60,485 bases of DNA, taken from assembly GCA_016234555.1 (NCBI GenBank), contig JACRBJ010000029.1, positions 1 through 60,485 of the forward strand. Direction: 5' to 3'. Positions 1 through 7,175 of this stretch are shown here, in pieces. The DNA is from Chloroflexota bacterium. GTDB taxonomy: Bacteria > Chloroflexota > Anaerolineae > Anaerolineales > Villigracilaceae. Under the pieces are notes generated by a model. It ran no database searches. It saw only the letters and a list, made by a program, of their open reading frames with translations, and had not been told where the DNA came from. The position numbers and the translations under genes were made by a program. Position 1 is the first letter of the stretch. Each line of letters starts with the position of its first letter.

Positions 1-117
1 CGCTTGAAAATCTTTCGCATTTTGAGCGAACGTTATCGAAATCGTCGCAAACGTTTTGGGTTACGTTTTAACCTGATCGCTGCCATCTGTAACATGGAGC
101 TCAAAACTGCTTACTAG
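1..117 (+). pseudogene. C-terminal remnant of an IS5-like DDE transposase
   Basis: The frame is open from the first base of the window and ends at TAG 115-117, giving 38 residues. They include an RYRNRRKRFGLRFNLIA-type stretch that I recognise as the usual C-terminus of IS5/IS4-superfamily transposases. No start is visible because the window begins inside the gene, so it may be intact further left. Its stop lies one base from the stop of the convergent AbiEii gene. That leaves no room for a normal IS terminal inverted repeat, so the element end is either lost or lies within the AbiEii 3' end. The function would be DNA transposition; activity cannot be judged here. Confidence 0.6.
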
Positions 118-118
118 C

Positions 119-937
119 CTACTTTTGCAAGAGATCTATTACATCATCGAATTCGGTGTTGCTTGCGTAGAAATTTTCTTTGCAATACAAATCCCAGCGC
201 TGTCTCATTAGAAGATCGGACTGGATTGCTTGCAGAATTTTTCTCTTGTCCTGTAAGACTGCTAGAGATCCCCTCTTCCGTGCTGTAGCGTTCAACGCGG
301 TGATGAATATATCCTTGTCCATCATATGTAACTGGGTCCTCATCAGGATATATACATCATAAAAATCCCTGAGGCGGGTGTTGAGTACGCTTCTCCGCAG
401 GATTGTTTCAACTTTTTCTGCCAGGATAGTTTCGATGTTATAAGCCCAAATTTCAATCCTTTTCTCTTCGAAACTGGAATGAAAGGTATAACGCACTGCT
501 TCAGGAGTGATTATGTCGCCCGTAGTGATGTCAACCTTTAGTGGAGTGTTGATCGCCTCGTATCTGGCGGTGATCATCAATCTATAGCCGCCATATTCAT
601 CTTCATCCCGGATGGGTGTAATCGAGTTTAGCTTCAAGGTGACTTCATCATTGAGCGAAATGGCGCAAATTTCCGTAAATGCGTCCTGGATTGCTCCATC
701 TAAGAGAGGATATCCCCGTATAGTTGCATCCATATCCATCGTTGTTCTACTACCAATCCCGATCATTGAGGCAATCAACATGCCGCCTTTCAGGATGAAT
801 ATATCCTTGTATTTCGATATGGATATTCTATCCAGCAGGCGCTCCATCATGAAGTTTTGCAGCACTGCTTGAGCAGGGATCTTGTTTTTCAAATCCAGAT
901 TTTTTATCCGGGACTTGAGTTGCATGGCTTCTCTCAT
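119..937 (-). CDS. AbiEii-type nucleotidyltransferase toxin (type IV TA)
   Basis: This is a 272-residue protein of the AbiEii/AbiGii nucleotidyltransferase family. The nucleotidyltransferase core is visible as LKGG at about residues 49-52, followed by R64-T-T-M-D68-M-D70, which supplies the metal-binding acidic pair. The conserved RDFYDVY motif lies near residues 190-196. AbiEii toxins are GTP-dependent nucleotidyltransferases that cause growth arrest during phage infection; for the relative MenT a tRNA 3' end is the target. The start ATG at 935-937 overlaps the TGA of the upstream AbiEi gene (ATGA), so the pair is translationally coupled. Base composition is more AT-rich than the rest of the window, which fits acquisition with the neighbouring integrase. 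Confidence 0.88.
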   Translation of the reverse strand: MREAMQLKSRIKNLDLKNKIPAQAVLQNFMMERLLDRISISKYKDIFILKGGMLIASMIGIGSRTTMDMDATIRGYPLLDGAIQDAFTEICAISLNDEVTLKLNSITPIRDEDEYGGYRLMITARYEAINTPLKVDITTGDIITPEAVRYTFHSSFEEKRIEIWAYNIETILAEKVETILRRSVLNTRLRDFYDVYILMRTQLHMMDKDIFITALNATARKRGSLAVLQDKRKILQAIQSDLLMRQRWDLYCKENFYASNTEFDDVIDLLQK

Positions 938-1548
938 AGAAGGATCTCCAGATATTCCCTGACGATAGTTTGGATACTGAAGTTCTTTGCATAGGCGTTA
1001 AGCTGATTAAGGTTTCTGTGTTTATTTCTCACATACCTCTTCAGCGCGGCAGTGCGGATTTGAATATCAATCTGGTTGCGGCTGCGCACAATGTCGCAGA
1101 TGGTTCTTTCGAGATCGGTGGTCCTGACTTCATTGCCGTGTGTAGTTTCCATCGAAATGACACCCAGCTCGAAGGTCTCACGTTTGACATAAAAAATTTT
1201 GTATCCACTGGTATTCAGGGAATGGGAATGATATCCAGATGGAACCGAGATCGAATAGGTGAGTGGAGATCTGTCTGATAAGCCGTGCAGGTATAGGGCT
1301 GTTTCGTGTGAAAAGATCGCTGATTTGTATTGGGTCTGGAAGCTGAACAATTCATCCTCGATAAAAGTGGCGGCAGACCGATACGCTCCTCTAGTAACTC
1401 GTTCGATTTCGCCGCTTTGTTCCATAATGGAAAGATAGGTTCGGGGAATGTCGAATTTAGCTAGGTCGGACGTGAAGAGGAGTCCTTGCCGGCTTTTCAT
1501 GATCTGTCGGAGCTTATCAATTCGGGGTAAAGCATGTTTTACATTCAT
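934..1548 (-). CDS. AbiEi-type antitoxin / transcriptional regulator (type IV TA)
   Basis: The protein carries an N-terminal winged-helix region (SDLAKFDIPRTYLSIMEQSG, then EIERVTRGAY) and the AbiEi C-terminal pattern FSHETALYLHGL, SVPSGYHS and RTTDLERTICDIVR. Known AbiEi proteins block the toxin's effect without binding it and repress their own promoter through inverted repeats. I chose the ATG at 1546-1548. The frame extends upstream to 1617, but a TATAAT box at 1555-1560 lies inside that extension, so the longer form is unlikely. This makes the message leaderless or nearly so. The gene overlaps abiEii by 4 bp. A later ATG at 1498-1500 is a less likely start. Confidence 0.85.
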   Translation of the reverse strand: MNVKHALPRIDKLRQIMKSRQGLLFTSDLAKFDIPRTYLSIMEQSGEIERVTRGAYRSAATFIEDELFSFQTQYKSAIFSHETALYLHGLSDRSPLTYSISVPSGYHSHSLNTSGYKIFYVKRETFELGVISMETTHGNEVRTTDLERTICDIVRSRNQIDIQIRTAALKRYVRNKHRNLNQLNAYAKNFSIQTIVREYLEILL

Positions 1549-1582
1549 ACTCATATTATAATCAAAATGAGTGTAATTGTAA
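1541..1582 (-). promoter_or_regulatory. abiE promoter with inverted-repeat operator
   Basis: On the minus strand, TTACAA (1577-1582) and TATAAT (1555-1560) are separated by 16 bp. The -10 box sits between two arms of an imperfect inverted repeat, ACATTCATACTCAT (1541-1554) and ATGAGTGTAATTGT (1567-1580), which match at 11 of 14 positions. AbiEi antitoxins are known to autoregulate by binding paired inverted repeats at their promoter, so this is a good operator candidate. The spacing is what I see; the binding is inferred. Confidence 0.6.
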
Positions 1583-1631
1583 AATATATTTTTATTGGAT
1601 TCAGATGGACTTTTCATGATCTTCGCCTGCC

Positions 1632-2570
1632 TTATAAGTTACTGTCCACAGGGCTGCCCCGCATATGGGCGTTATGAATATCCTGGTCGGTTTGCGCTAG
1701 GTAGCGCCGCAGGATTTGCAGGTCGGAATGCCCCATCAGTTTTTGCAAGGCAAAGATATCCACCCCATTGCGCAGCATGACTAGGGCAAAGGCACGACGG
1801 AAATCGTGTGGGGTAGGGATGGACTTCAACCCGATTTGTTCTGCTCGCCGGCGTAGGAAACAACGCAACGCGGAGTAGGTCATTCTTTCCCCGTGAATGG
1901 AAACCCACAAAGCCGGACTGTTGTCCTTCCGATAGCGAAGATACCCACGGATGGCGCGAATGGTCTTTCGCCCGAGGAATACCATACGTGGCTTGCGTCC
2001 TTTGCCTTGACGAATCATCACTGCTCCGGTTGCTAGGTCAACATCTTCAAGGTTGATATTCAGGAATTCCTTTGCTCGAGCGCCGGTGTCTAACAAACCC
2101 AGCATCATCGCTTTGTCACGGACTCCGGAATAATTCCCTTGGCAGGTTTTCAGAAGTTGATGGATTTCCTCGATCTGAATGGGTTCAATTGGGTCAGTCG
2201 GCAACTTGGGCGCTTTGACTCTGCGGATCGGATTCTTCCAATCTGGTGGCATGACCTCTTCTTCTTCAAGCCAATACAACATGGTCCGCAGTGGACGGAA
2301 GCAGGCATGGACACCACCGGCATTGTGCGTCTCGGAAAGTTCAAGCAAATATCTGCGAATGAAATCCGAAGTGAGTTGAGAGATTTGCGTCAGCGCTTGT
2401 CTCTCGCAATACTTTAGGAAATATTGTAACTTCTTGGTATAGAGTTCAATGGTGTCGGGGGATAGGCTTTGTGACCTACGGTCGATCAGAAAAGACTCGA
2501 CCATTAGGGGCAGATAATCTTGCTGGGAAAGTGTGATAAGCCCCTGGTCTTGTGATTTTAACGAATACAT
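1632..2570 (-). CDS. Tyrosine recombinase / integrase (XerC-XerD type)
   Basis: This 312-residue protein has an N-terminal SAM-like core-binding domain (about residues 20-105) and a C-terminal catalytic domain (about 130-300). All tyrosine-recombinase residues are present: R165 in TGARAKE, K190 in QGKGRKPR, H255 and R258 in PHDFRR, H281 in LMGHSD and the nucleophile Y290 in ILRRYL. The start ATG at 2568-2570 follows a strong AAAGGAGAT ribosome-binding site. The gene starts 61 bp from the 3' end of a tRNA gene, the standard arrangement of an integrase that uses the tRNA as its attachment site. It stops 14 bp from the longest possible abiEi frame. It is therefore probably the integrase of the element extending off the left edge. 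Confidence 0.9.
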   Translation of the reverse strand: MYSLKSQDQGLITLSQQDYLPLMVESFLIDRRSQSLSPDTIELYTKKLQYFLKYCERQALTQISQLTSDFIRRYLLELSETHNAGGVHACFRPLRTMLYWLEEEEVMPPDWKNPIRRVKAPKLPTDPIEPIQIEEIHQLLKTCQGNYSGVRDKAMMLGLLDTGARAKEFLNINLEDVDLATGAVMIRQGKGRKPRMVFLGRKTIRAIRGYLRYRKDNSPALWVSIHGERMTYSALRCFLRRRAEQIGLKSIPTPHDFRRAFALVMLRNGVDIFALQKLMGHSDLQILRRYLAQTDQDIHNAHMRGSPVDSNL

Positions 2571-2631
2571 GGTGATCTCCTTTGTCTAGAGACCACCATA
2601 TATAAGAAGAGTGTTTCACTAGGAAACAGTG

Positions 2632-2703
2632 TGCCGAGGGGGAGATTTGGACTCCCGACCAAGGGCTTATGAGTCCCCTGCTCTACCACTGAGCTACCTC
2701 GGC
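2632..2703 (-). tRNA. tRNA with CAU anticodon (Met, or Ile2)
   Basis: A 72-nt cloverleaf can be folded. The acceptor stem GCCGAGG/CCTCGGC pairs perfectly, the D arm is GCTC/GAGC, the anticodon loop is CTCATAA, the variable loop has 5 nt, and the T stem is GGGAG/CTCCC with discriminator A. CCA is not encoded. Two positions are abnormal, both in the 3' half: A31 faces G39 at the base of the anticodon stem, and the T loop reads TCC instead of TTC, so the near-universal position 55 is C. CAU fits elongator tRNA-Met; tRNA-Ile2 (lysidine-modified) cannot be excluded. The integrase neighbour suggests the 3' half was replaced on integration. Confidence 0.85.
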
Positions 2704-2722
2704 TTGGGGTTGAGCGGGGCAA

Positions 2723-2751
2723 ATATTACTATGGGAGGGGGCATTTGTCAA
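2723..2751 (-). promoter_or_regulatory. Sigma-70-type promoter of the tRNA
   Basis: On the minus strand a consensus TTGACA (2746-2751) and TAATAT (2723-2728) are separated by exactly 17 bp. The predicted transcription start is about 13 bp upstream of the tRNA 5' end at 2703. The rest of 2752-2929 shows no other gene or clear signal. Confidence 0.7.
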
Positions 2752-2929
2752 CGTGAGGCTGGAAATTTTCGAGGGCAAGGACCATACGCAATACGCCCGG
2801 CGCCAACCATCGTGTTTCGTGGTTTGATATAATTTCAAACAGTTCGGCGGCTGGTCAAAAGTCACTGGCGCATCGGTTTTATGGTTTTGAAGTTGGCAGC
2901 CTGCATAACCTTTAGACACCGGAGAGAAT

Positions 2930-3328
2930 ATGATCATTTGGGACGAAGCAACCATGGGCACCGGGGTGCCCGAGCTCGACACGCAACATAAGAAGCTCTT
3001 CGAGAAATTCAACGAATTTTCCGAGGCGCTTGCCAGCAAAAAATCCCTGGAAGCCGCGGGTGACATTTTGGATTTCCTCCAATTCTACGCGAAGTGGCAC
3101 TTTGGGCAGGAGGAGGATTGCATGAACAAATACAAATGCCCCATCGCCGACCAAAACAAGAAAGCCCACGCCGAGTTTCTCAAAAAGTTCGACCGCTTCT
3201 ACACGGAATGGCAAACCGGCAACATGACCTCGAAACTGGCGCAGAAGACCTACAACGAGTTGGAACTGTGGCTGGTGAATCACGTCGCGCGGACAGACAC
3301 CCAACTCCGCCCGTGTGTGAAGAAGTGA
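2930..3328 (+). CDS. Hemerythrin-family protein with one His ligand replaced
   Basis: This 132-residue protein has the length of bacteriohemerythrins, four-helix proteins that bind O2 (or NO) at a di-iron centre. The expected ligands are seen as H20 (DTQHKK), H57 and E61 (HFGQE), H80, and H118 with D123 (HxxxxD). The usual HxxxH on the third helix reads N76-xxx-H80, so one iron ligand is Asn. The protein may bind a single or altered metal site. The start ATG follows GGAGAG. It is followed by a small lipid kinase, beyond which a 51-bp copy of this gene's 3' end recurs (3765-3815). Confidence 0.85.
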   Translation: MIIWDEATMGTGVPELDTQHKKLFEKFNEFSEALASKKSLEAAGDILDFLQFYAKWHFGQEEDCMNKYKCPIADQNKKAHAEFLKKFDRFYTEWQTGNMTSKLAQKTYNELELWLVNHVARTDTQLRPCVKK

Positions 3329-3329
3329 C
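3279..3329 (+). repeat. 51-bp direct repeat, copy 1 (end of hemerythrin gene)
   Basis: This segment encodes the last residues and stop region of the hemerythrin gene. It matches 3765-3815 at 47 of 51 positions in the same orientation. The two copies flank the dgkA-like gene. Confidence 0.8.
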
Positions 3330-3366
3330 CCACTCCCGCCGTGGTGGGTAACCTGAAAGGAGAGAC

Positions 3367-3747
3367 ATGCGGAATAAATTCCTTGGAACCGGTCAGCAAA
3401 GTTTCCATCCCATGCGTAAATTGCGCGTCGTCTTTTCAGGACTTCGCTACGCCGTCCTGAACGAATCTTCTGTCGCCATTGAAATCATCCTGTCGGCTTT
3501 GGTGCTGACGGGATGTTTCTATTACCGCCAGTGGCTCGATTTCAGCATCGTCCTCGTCGCCACCGGATTGATGCTGGTCGCGGAAATGGTCAATACCGCC
3601 ATCGAGGGGCTTTGCGACTTTGTGGAACCCGGTCACAACGAGAAGATCGGCATCATCAAGGATGTCGCCTCCGCCGCCGTGGGAATCAGCATTCTGGTTT
3701 GGAGCGTCACCCTGCTGATGGAAGTCGTCCGCCTGTGGCAGAGGTGA
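3367..3747 (+). CDS. Diacylglycerol kinase / undecaprenol kinase family membrane protein
   Basis: At 126 residues this has the size of the prokaryotic DgkA family of small trimeric membrane kinases, which phosphorylate diacylglycerol or undecaprenol. The family signature is present: AEMVNTAIE around residues 72-80 and H90-NEKIGIIKD-VASAAV around 90-105, including the catalytic Glu and the KD pair. Three hydrophobic segments are visible (about 37-52, 58-74 and 103-120). The start ATG is preceded by AAAGGAGAG. The gene lies between two copies of the hemerythrin 3' end and may have moved together with it. A second paralogue is at 49626-50012. Undecaprenol is the likelier substrate for this group, but the sequence cannot decide. 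Confidence 0.85.
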   Translation: MRNKFLGTGQQSFHPMRKLRVVFSGLRYAVLNESSVAIEIILSALVLTGCFYYRQWLDFSIVLVATGLMLVAEMVNTAIEGLCDFVEPGHNEKIGIIKDVASAAVGISILVWSVTLLMEVVRLWQR

Positions 3748-3764
3748 GGTAGACAGAAAACATC

Positions 3765-3815
3765 ATCACGTCGCGCGGACAGACATCCAATTCCGCCCGT
3801 GTGTGAAGGGGTGAC
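3765..3815 (+). repeat. 51-bp direct repeat, copy 2 (orphan hemerythrin 3' end)
   Basis: The sequence is nearly identical to 3279-3329. Translated in the matching frame it gives the hemerythrin tail HVARTDIQFRPCVKG and a stop. No hemerythrin body precedes it, so it is a leftover of a duplication. Confidence 0.8.
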
Positions 3816-3870
3816 GCGTCCTCCTGCTGACCCTAAAATCATTGAGCACTTCAAAAAGGAAAGGGAAAGA

Positions 3871-5364
3871 ATGAAGATAATTAGCGAGACAACAATTCTA
3901 GCGTTTTTGATTGCAACGCTGTTAATTTCGTGCAATAGTCTCATAGCCGCACCTCGAACACAACCGACAGTGGCCATGGAAACCGCCATGTCTTTTGTCG
4001 AGACAAAAGTCGCCGAGACAAAAGCAGCCATACCCACTGTCACTCCTACCACAACGCCAGAGCCAACAGTCGTTCCTTTTCCCACAAAACCTGCTCAACA
4101 GATATACACCGATCCTGAAGGGCGGTATACCATCACTTTCCCCGCAGATTGGAAACCCACAGATAAACCGAATTCATTTTCCGGGGAAGACGATTTTTTT
4201 GAGACCGGATACCTGCCCAACATGGGATATGTAACAAGAGATCTAACCGTATTGGCCTGGCTGGCAAACGTCGAACACAAGCCAGAGGAAAGCGGTATTT
4301 ACTGGATGGAAACTGGCGCCGTATCAACCAAGTCTAGTAGCGGAGAAACCATCAACTATGTAATACATGAAACTCCCCTCGCAGACCCCGCGCATCGTTT
4401 TATCTATGTCAAAACTGGAAAAGAGCCTGCCACCTATGTTTACAACGATTATGGCGGCGTCAGTTTTTCATGGCTGGAGTTTGCATATAAAGAGAAATCC
4501 TACACCAACGCTGTACCCCTTAGCGCCGAGGAAACCAGGTTTTGGGCAAATTCGATACCCATGCCATCCAATATCTCGGTCACTGAATATGCCTTACCGC
4601 CTGAGGCAGAGAATAAAATATTACGGGACTTCGTGCCAGAAGAAGCTCTTTCCAAGCGAAAGGTAAACCCCACTATAACTCCCACACCCCGCAAAGTTAC
4701 CCTCAAAGAACTTGGCTATGAAATAAACGACTTGCAGTTATATAGAGACGGACGGCTTCTATTCGATCACGTCACTCACGTTTCGGATATTTATACGATA
4801 CCAACCGACTCTGGACCAATTACTGCTTTTATTGTTCAAGCTGATCTAGGCAATCAAAACTTTCTCATTCAAAATGACGCGATCAGCACATTCGGCGGAT
4901 ATGCTGTGTACACATCTGCCCCCATTTTATATGAAGGAGAATTATTATGGGCAAGGATGCAATCCGGTGTAGAGGTCAAAAAAAGTAACGGGGAGGTCAT
5001 CTTTAATTTTAGAGTACCTTCAATACCAAATCATTATCCAAGCTTTAGAGCCTGGAACAGTCACTGGATTTTGGAAGTGGAAAACTTTGTGATACAGGAC
5101 GGAGAAATTCTCAACCAAAAATTAGGCTACCAGGAAATCTTCAAGTGGGGACTGGTCAAAGACAAGCCCACCTATTTTTTTCGCAAAGTTTCAAAAGTCG
5201 GAATTTCCCACGATGGTCAAATCCTTCCAATTCAGTATGACGATGTGAAGCACGGACTGTGTTGTGGGGCTGCAATGGATAACCCGTCCGTGGGTAGCGA
5301 CAGCATGAGTTTCTTCGGAAAACGCGACGGTGTTTGGTATTATGTGGTTGTGGAATTCGAATAA
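3871..5364 (+). CDS. Predicted lipoprotein, function unknown
   Basis: This is a 497-residue protein with a lipoprotein signal peptide (hydrophobic core at residues 8-20, lipobox LLISC with Cys21) and a Thr/Pro-rich stalk at about residues 45-75. A globular region follows that begins YTDPEGRYTITFPADW, a pattern common in extracellular lipoproteins of unknown function. A second Thr-Pro linker near residue 270 divides two halves. The C-terminal half ends with a Cys-Cys pair (LCCGAA) near residue 460. I chose the ATG at 3871 because GGAAAGGGAAAG precedes it and it begins at the signal peptide; the frame runs upstream to 3799 through repeat sequence. It is more AT-rich than its neighbours. I do not recognise a catalytic motif. 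Confidence 0.75.
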   Translation: MKIISETTILAFLIATLLISCNSLIAAPRTQPTVAMETAMSFVETKVAETKAAIPTVTPTTTPEPTVVPFPTKPAQQIYTDPEGRYTITFPADWKPTDKPNSFSGEDDFFETGYLPNMGYVTRDLTVLAWLANVEHKPEESGIYWMETGAVSTKSSSGETINYVIHETPLADPAHRFIYVKTGKEPATYVYNDYGGVSFSWLEFAYKEKSYTNAVPLSAEETRFWANSIPMPSNISVTEYALPPEAENKILRDFVPEEALSKRKVNPTITPTPRKVTLKELGYEINDLQLYRDGRLLFDHVTHVSDIYTIPTDSGPITAFIVQADLGNQNFLIQNDAISTFGGYAVYTSAPILYEGELLWARMQSGVEVKKSNGEVIFNFRVPSIPNHYPSFRAWNSHWILEVENFVIQDGEILNQKLGYQEIFKWGLVKDKPTYFFRKVSKVGISHDGQILPIQYDDVKHGLCCGAAMDNPSVGSDSMSFFGKRDGVWYYVVVEFE

Positions 5365-5450
5365 CACCGAATTTTTTACCTCTTCACCCAGGTCAACCAC
5401 TCCACACCTAATGTTTGCTGTTGCCGCAAACTCGAACAGACGGTTATAAA

Positions 5451-6017
5451 ATGAACAAAGATAAATTCAAACTGGTTCTATCTGCCCCTCTCGACAAAAA
5501 CGGCATGGTCATAAAGCTAACCGTCCGCGCTGAAGGCTCTGACGCCCTGCATCTGGATCATTACCCGGAGTTCACCTGGTATACGGTTGGCGTCTTCGGC
5601 TTGTTTGGCGCTGTCTTCATATCCCTGCTGCTAGCCGAACCGGTGATTTTGATTTACTGCGCGGCATTTCTTGTTTTCATCCTTTACCATGTTTTCAGCG
5701 AACGCGCATTCACCTGTACCATTAACAAAAAAACTGGCGCGATCGATTACCACCGCAGCGGCGTTTTGATGACGCCCGTCAACGAACAAAAAAGCGAGCA
5801 CAACGTTTCCGAGATCAAACGGCTGGAAATGCATCGGTACGTCAAGGGAGGAGGAGGATGGAACTGGTCTGACACGTTTCAGGTCTTCATCCTGTTCAAC
5901 AAGGGTGAAAGGATTGCGGTTTCCCCTCACAACCTCAGCTTTAGCGAGTGCCAGGGTTTTACGGAACAAATTCGCAGTTTTTTGGGAAATGAAATCCCGG
6001 TCAAAGCGATTGATTAA
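5451..6017 (+). CDS. Hypothetical membrane protein with two TM helices
   Basis: This is a 188-residue protein with an N-terminal beta-rich stretch, two closely spaced transmembrane helices (about residues 43-62 and 63-83) and a cytosolic or extracytosolic C-terminal domain of about 100 residues. That architecture (short TM hairpin followed by a PH-like beta domain with W and G residues) is seen in small membrane proteins of unknown role. I do not recognise the family with confidence. The ATG at 5451 lacks a convincing Shine-Dalgarno sequence; an in-frame TTG at 5415 is an alternative start. Confidence 0.6.
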   Translation: MNKDKFKLVLSAPLDKNGMVIKLTVRAEGSDALHLDHYPEFTWYTVGVFGLFGAVFISLLLAEPVILIYCAAFLVFILYHVFSERAFTCTINKKTGAIDYHRSGVLMTPVNEQKSEHNVSEIKRLEMHRYVKGGGGWNWSDTFQVFILFNKGERIAVSPHNLSFSECQGFTEQIRSFLGNEIPVKAID

Positions 6018-6050
6018 ATCTGGCAAGGTGGAATTCAACTGTTCCTGCCC

Positions 6051-7175
6051 TCAAAAACTTTTTATAATCCTCTCCTCGCGCTTCACCCATGTTAGCTCCC
6101 CCACGTCCTTCCGCGCCTGAGCGCCAAGCGCCAGCCGACGCGGCTCATCCCCAAGCAAAGCCTCAATCTCCAATCTCCAATTACCAACATCCCCCGGCTC
6201 GCACAACACCGCATTCCCCTCATTCAACACCTCGCGGATCGAGGGCAGGTCCGCCGAAATGATCGCCCGCCCCGACGCCATGTACTCGAACATCTTCATC
6301 GGGTTGATGACCTCGGCGATGTCCTGTCCGCTGCTGGCGGAGATGGAACGGCTGTACGGCATGAGCAGCACGTCTGCCGCCGCCTGATACAGCGGGATGA
6401 CCTCGTGTTTCACAAAGCCCGTCATCGTCACGTTGGACATGCGGGCTTCGGTCAACTTGTTGCGCCAAAAATTCACCAGATCGGGTGTACCACCCACCCA
6501 CAAAAAGTTCACCTGCGGCATCTGCCTTGCCAACTCGAAGAGCAAATCCGCGCCGCGACCGGGATAGATGTGACCTGTGAATCCGGCGGTGGGTCCTTCT
6601 TTTAGATTTAATTGCTGACGCGCTTCGACGGGGCTCGGCAGACCCGCATACTTTTCCAACTCGACGCCGTTGGGAGCCACGAGCAGCGACCTTTCTTCGA
6701 ACTGCAAGCTGGTCGAACGTTCCAGAGCCTTTCTCAACGCGGACGTCGTGACCGTCATCAGCTTGCGCCCTGGTCTCTTCCAAAACTGACGCAGCCACCA
6801 CGCGCCCATGAGTCCCGCCACATCCGCGTGCATTTCGAGGACGACGGGATAACCAAACCACAGTCCCAACATAGCGGACTGCGGCAGCCAGGTGTAGATC
6901 AAGTCGGCGTTGAATTGCTTCGTGGCGCGCTGGGCATGGACGATAAAGTCAAAGCGTTTGAACAGCCTGATGGACGAGATCAGCCTGAGGGGCGGAGCGA
7001 GTTGCAAACCGTAATGGGCAAGCAAAGCTTCGTGCGTTGCTAAGTCCGCTTCGGCAGGAGCAAACATCCGCACGTCATGTCCCAACTGCATCAAAGCCTG
7101 CGCCACCTTCATCGCCTGAATCGAGTTGGCGGTCAGAGATGGAATGCGTGAGTTAGTGATGAGTGCGATTTTCAT
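6051..7175 (-). CDS. Family 4 glycosyltransferase (GT-B fold)
   Basis: This is a 374-residue retaining glycosyltransferase of the GT4 type. It has an N-terminal Rossmann-like half starting MKIALITNSRIPS, and a C-terminal GT1 domain with GFTGHIYPGRG near residues 197-207 and the EX7E-type region EVINPMKMFEYMASG that contacts the nucleotide-sugar. It probably transfers a sugar from a nucleotide donor to a lipid-linked surface glycan on the inner face of the membrane. It overlaps the upstream flippase gene by 23 bp, so the two are one operon. Residues about 329-338 (GNWRLEIEAL) are encoded by a four-unit heptamer repeat at 6164-6191, so the C-terminus may have been altered by repeat insertion. 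Confidence 0.85.
   Translation of the reverse strand: MKIALITNSRIPSLTANSIQAMKVAQALMQLGHDVRMFAPAEADLATHEALLAHYGLQLAPPLRLISSIRLFKRFDFIVHAQRATKQFNADLIYTWLPQSAMLGLWFGYPVVLEMHADVAGLMGAWWLRQFWKRPGRKLMTVTTSALRKALERSTSLQFEERSLLVAPNGVELEKYAGLPSPVEARQQLNLKEGPTAGFTGHIYPGRGADLLFELARQMPQVNFLWVGGTPDLVNFWRNKLTEARMSNVTMTGFVKHEVIPLYQAAADVLLMPYSRSISASSGQDIAEVINPMKMFEYMASGRAIISADLPSIREVLNEGNAVLCEPGDVGNWRLEIEALLGDEPRRLALGAQARKDVGELTWVKREERIIKSF
6164..6191. repeat. Heptamer tandem repeat inside the GT4 gene
   Basis: Four consecutive 7-bp words are CAATCTC, CAATCTC, CAATTAC and CAACATC. They lie inside the coding region near the C-terminus of the glycosyltransferase. Confidence 0.65.

Noticed and set aside
2629..2832. 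Small plus-strand frame over the tRNA
   Set aside because: It runs across a tRNA gene read on the opposite strand and has no ribosome-binding site or homology.
3799..3870. Longer start (MCEGVTRPP) for the lipoprotein at 3871
   Set aside because: The extension lies in the duplicated hemerythrin tail and would put residues before the signal peptide; the ATG at 3871 has a ribosome-binding site.
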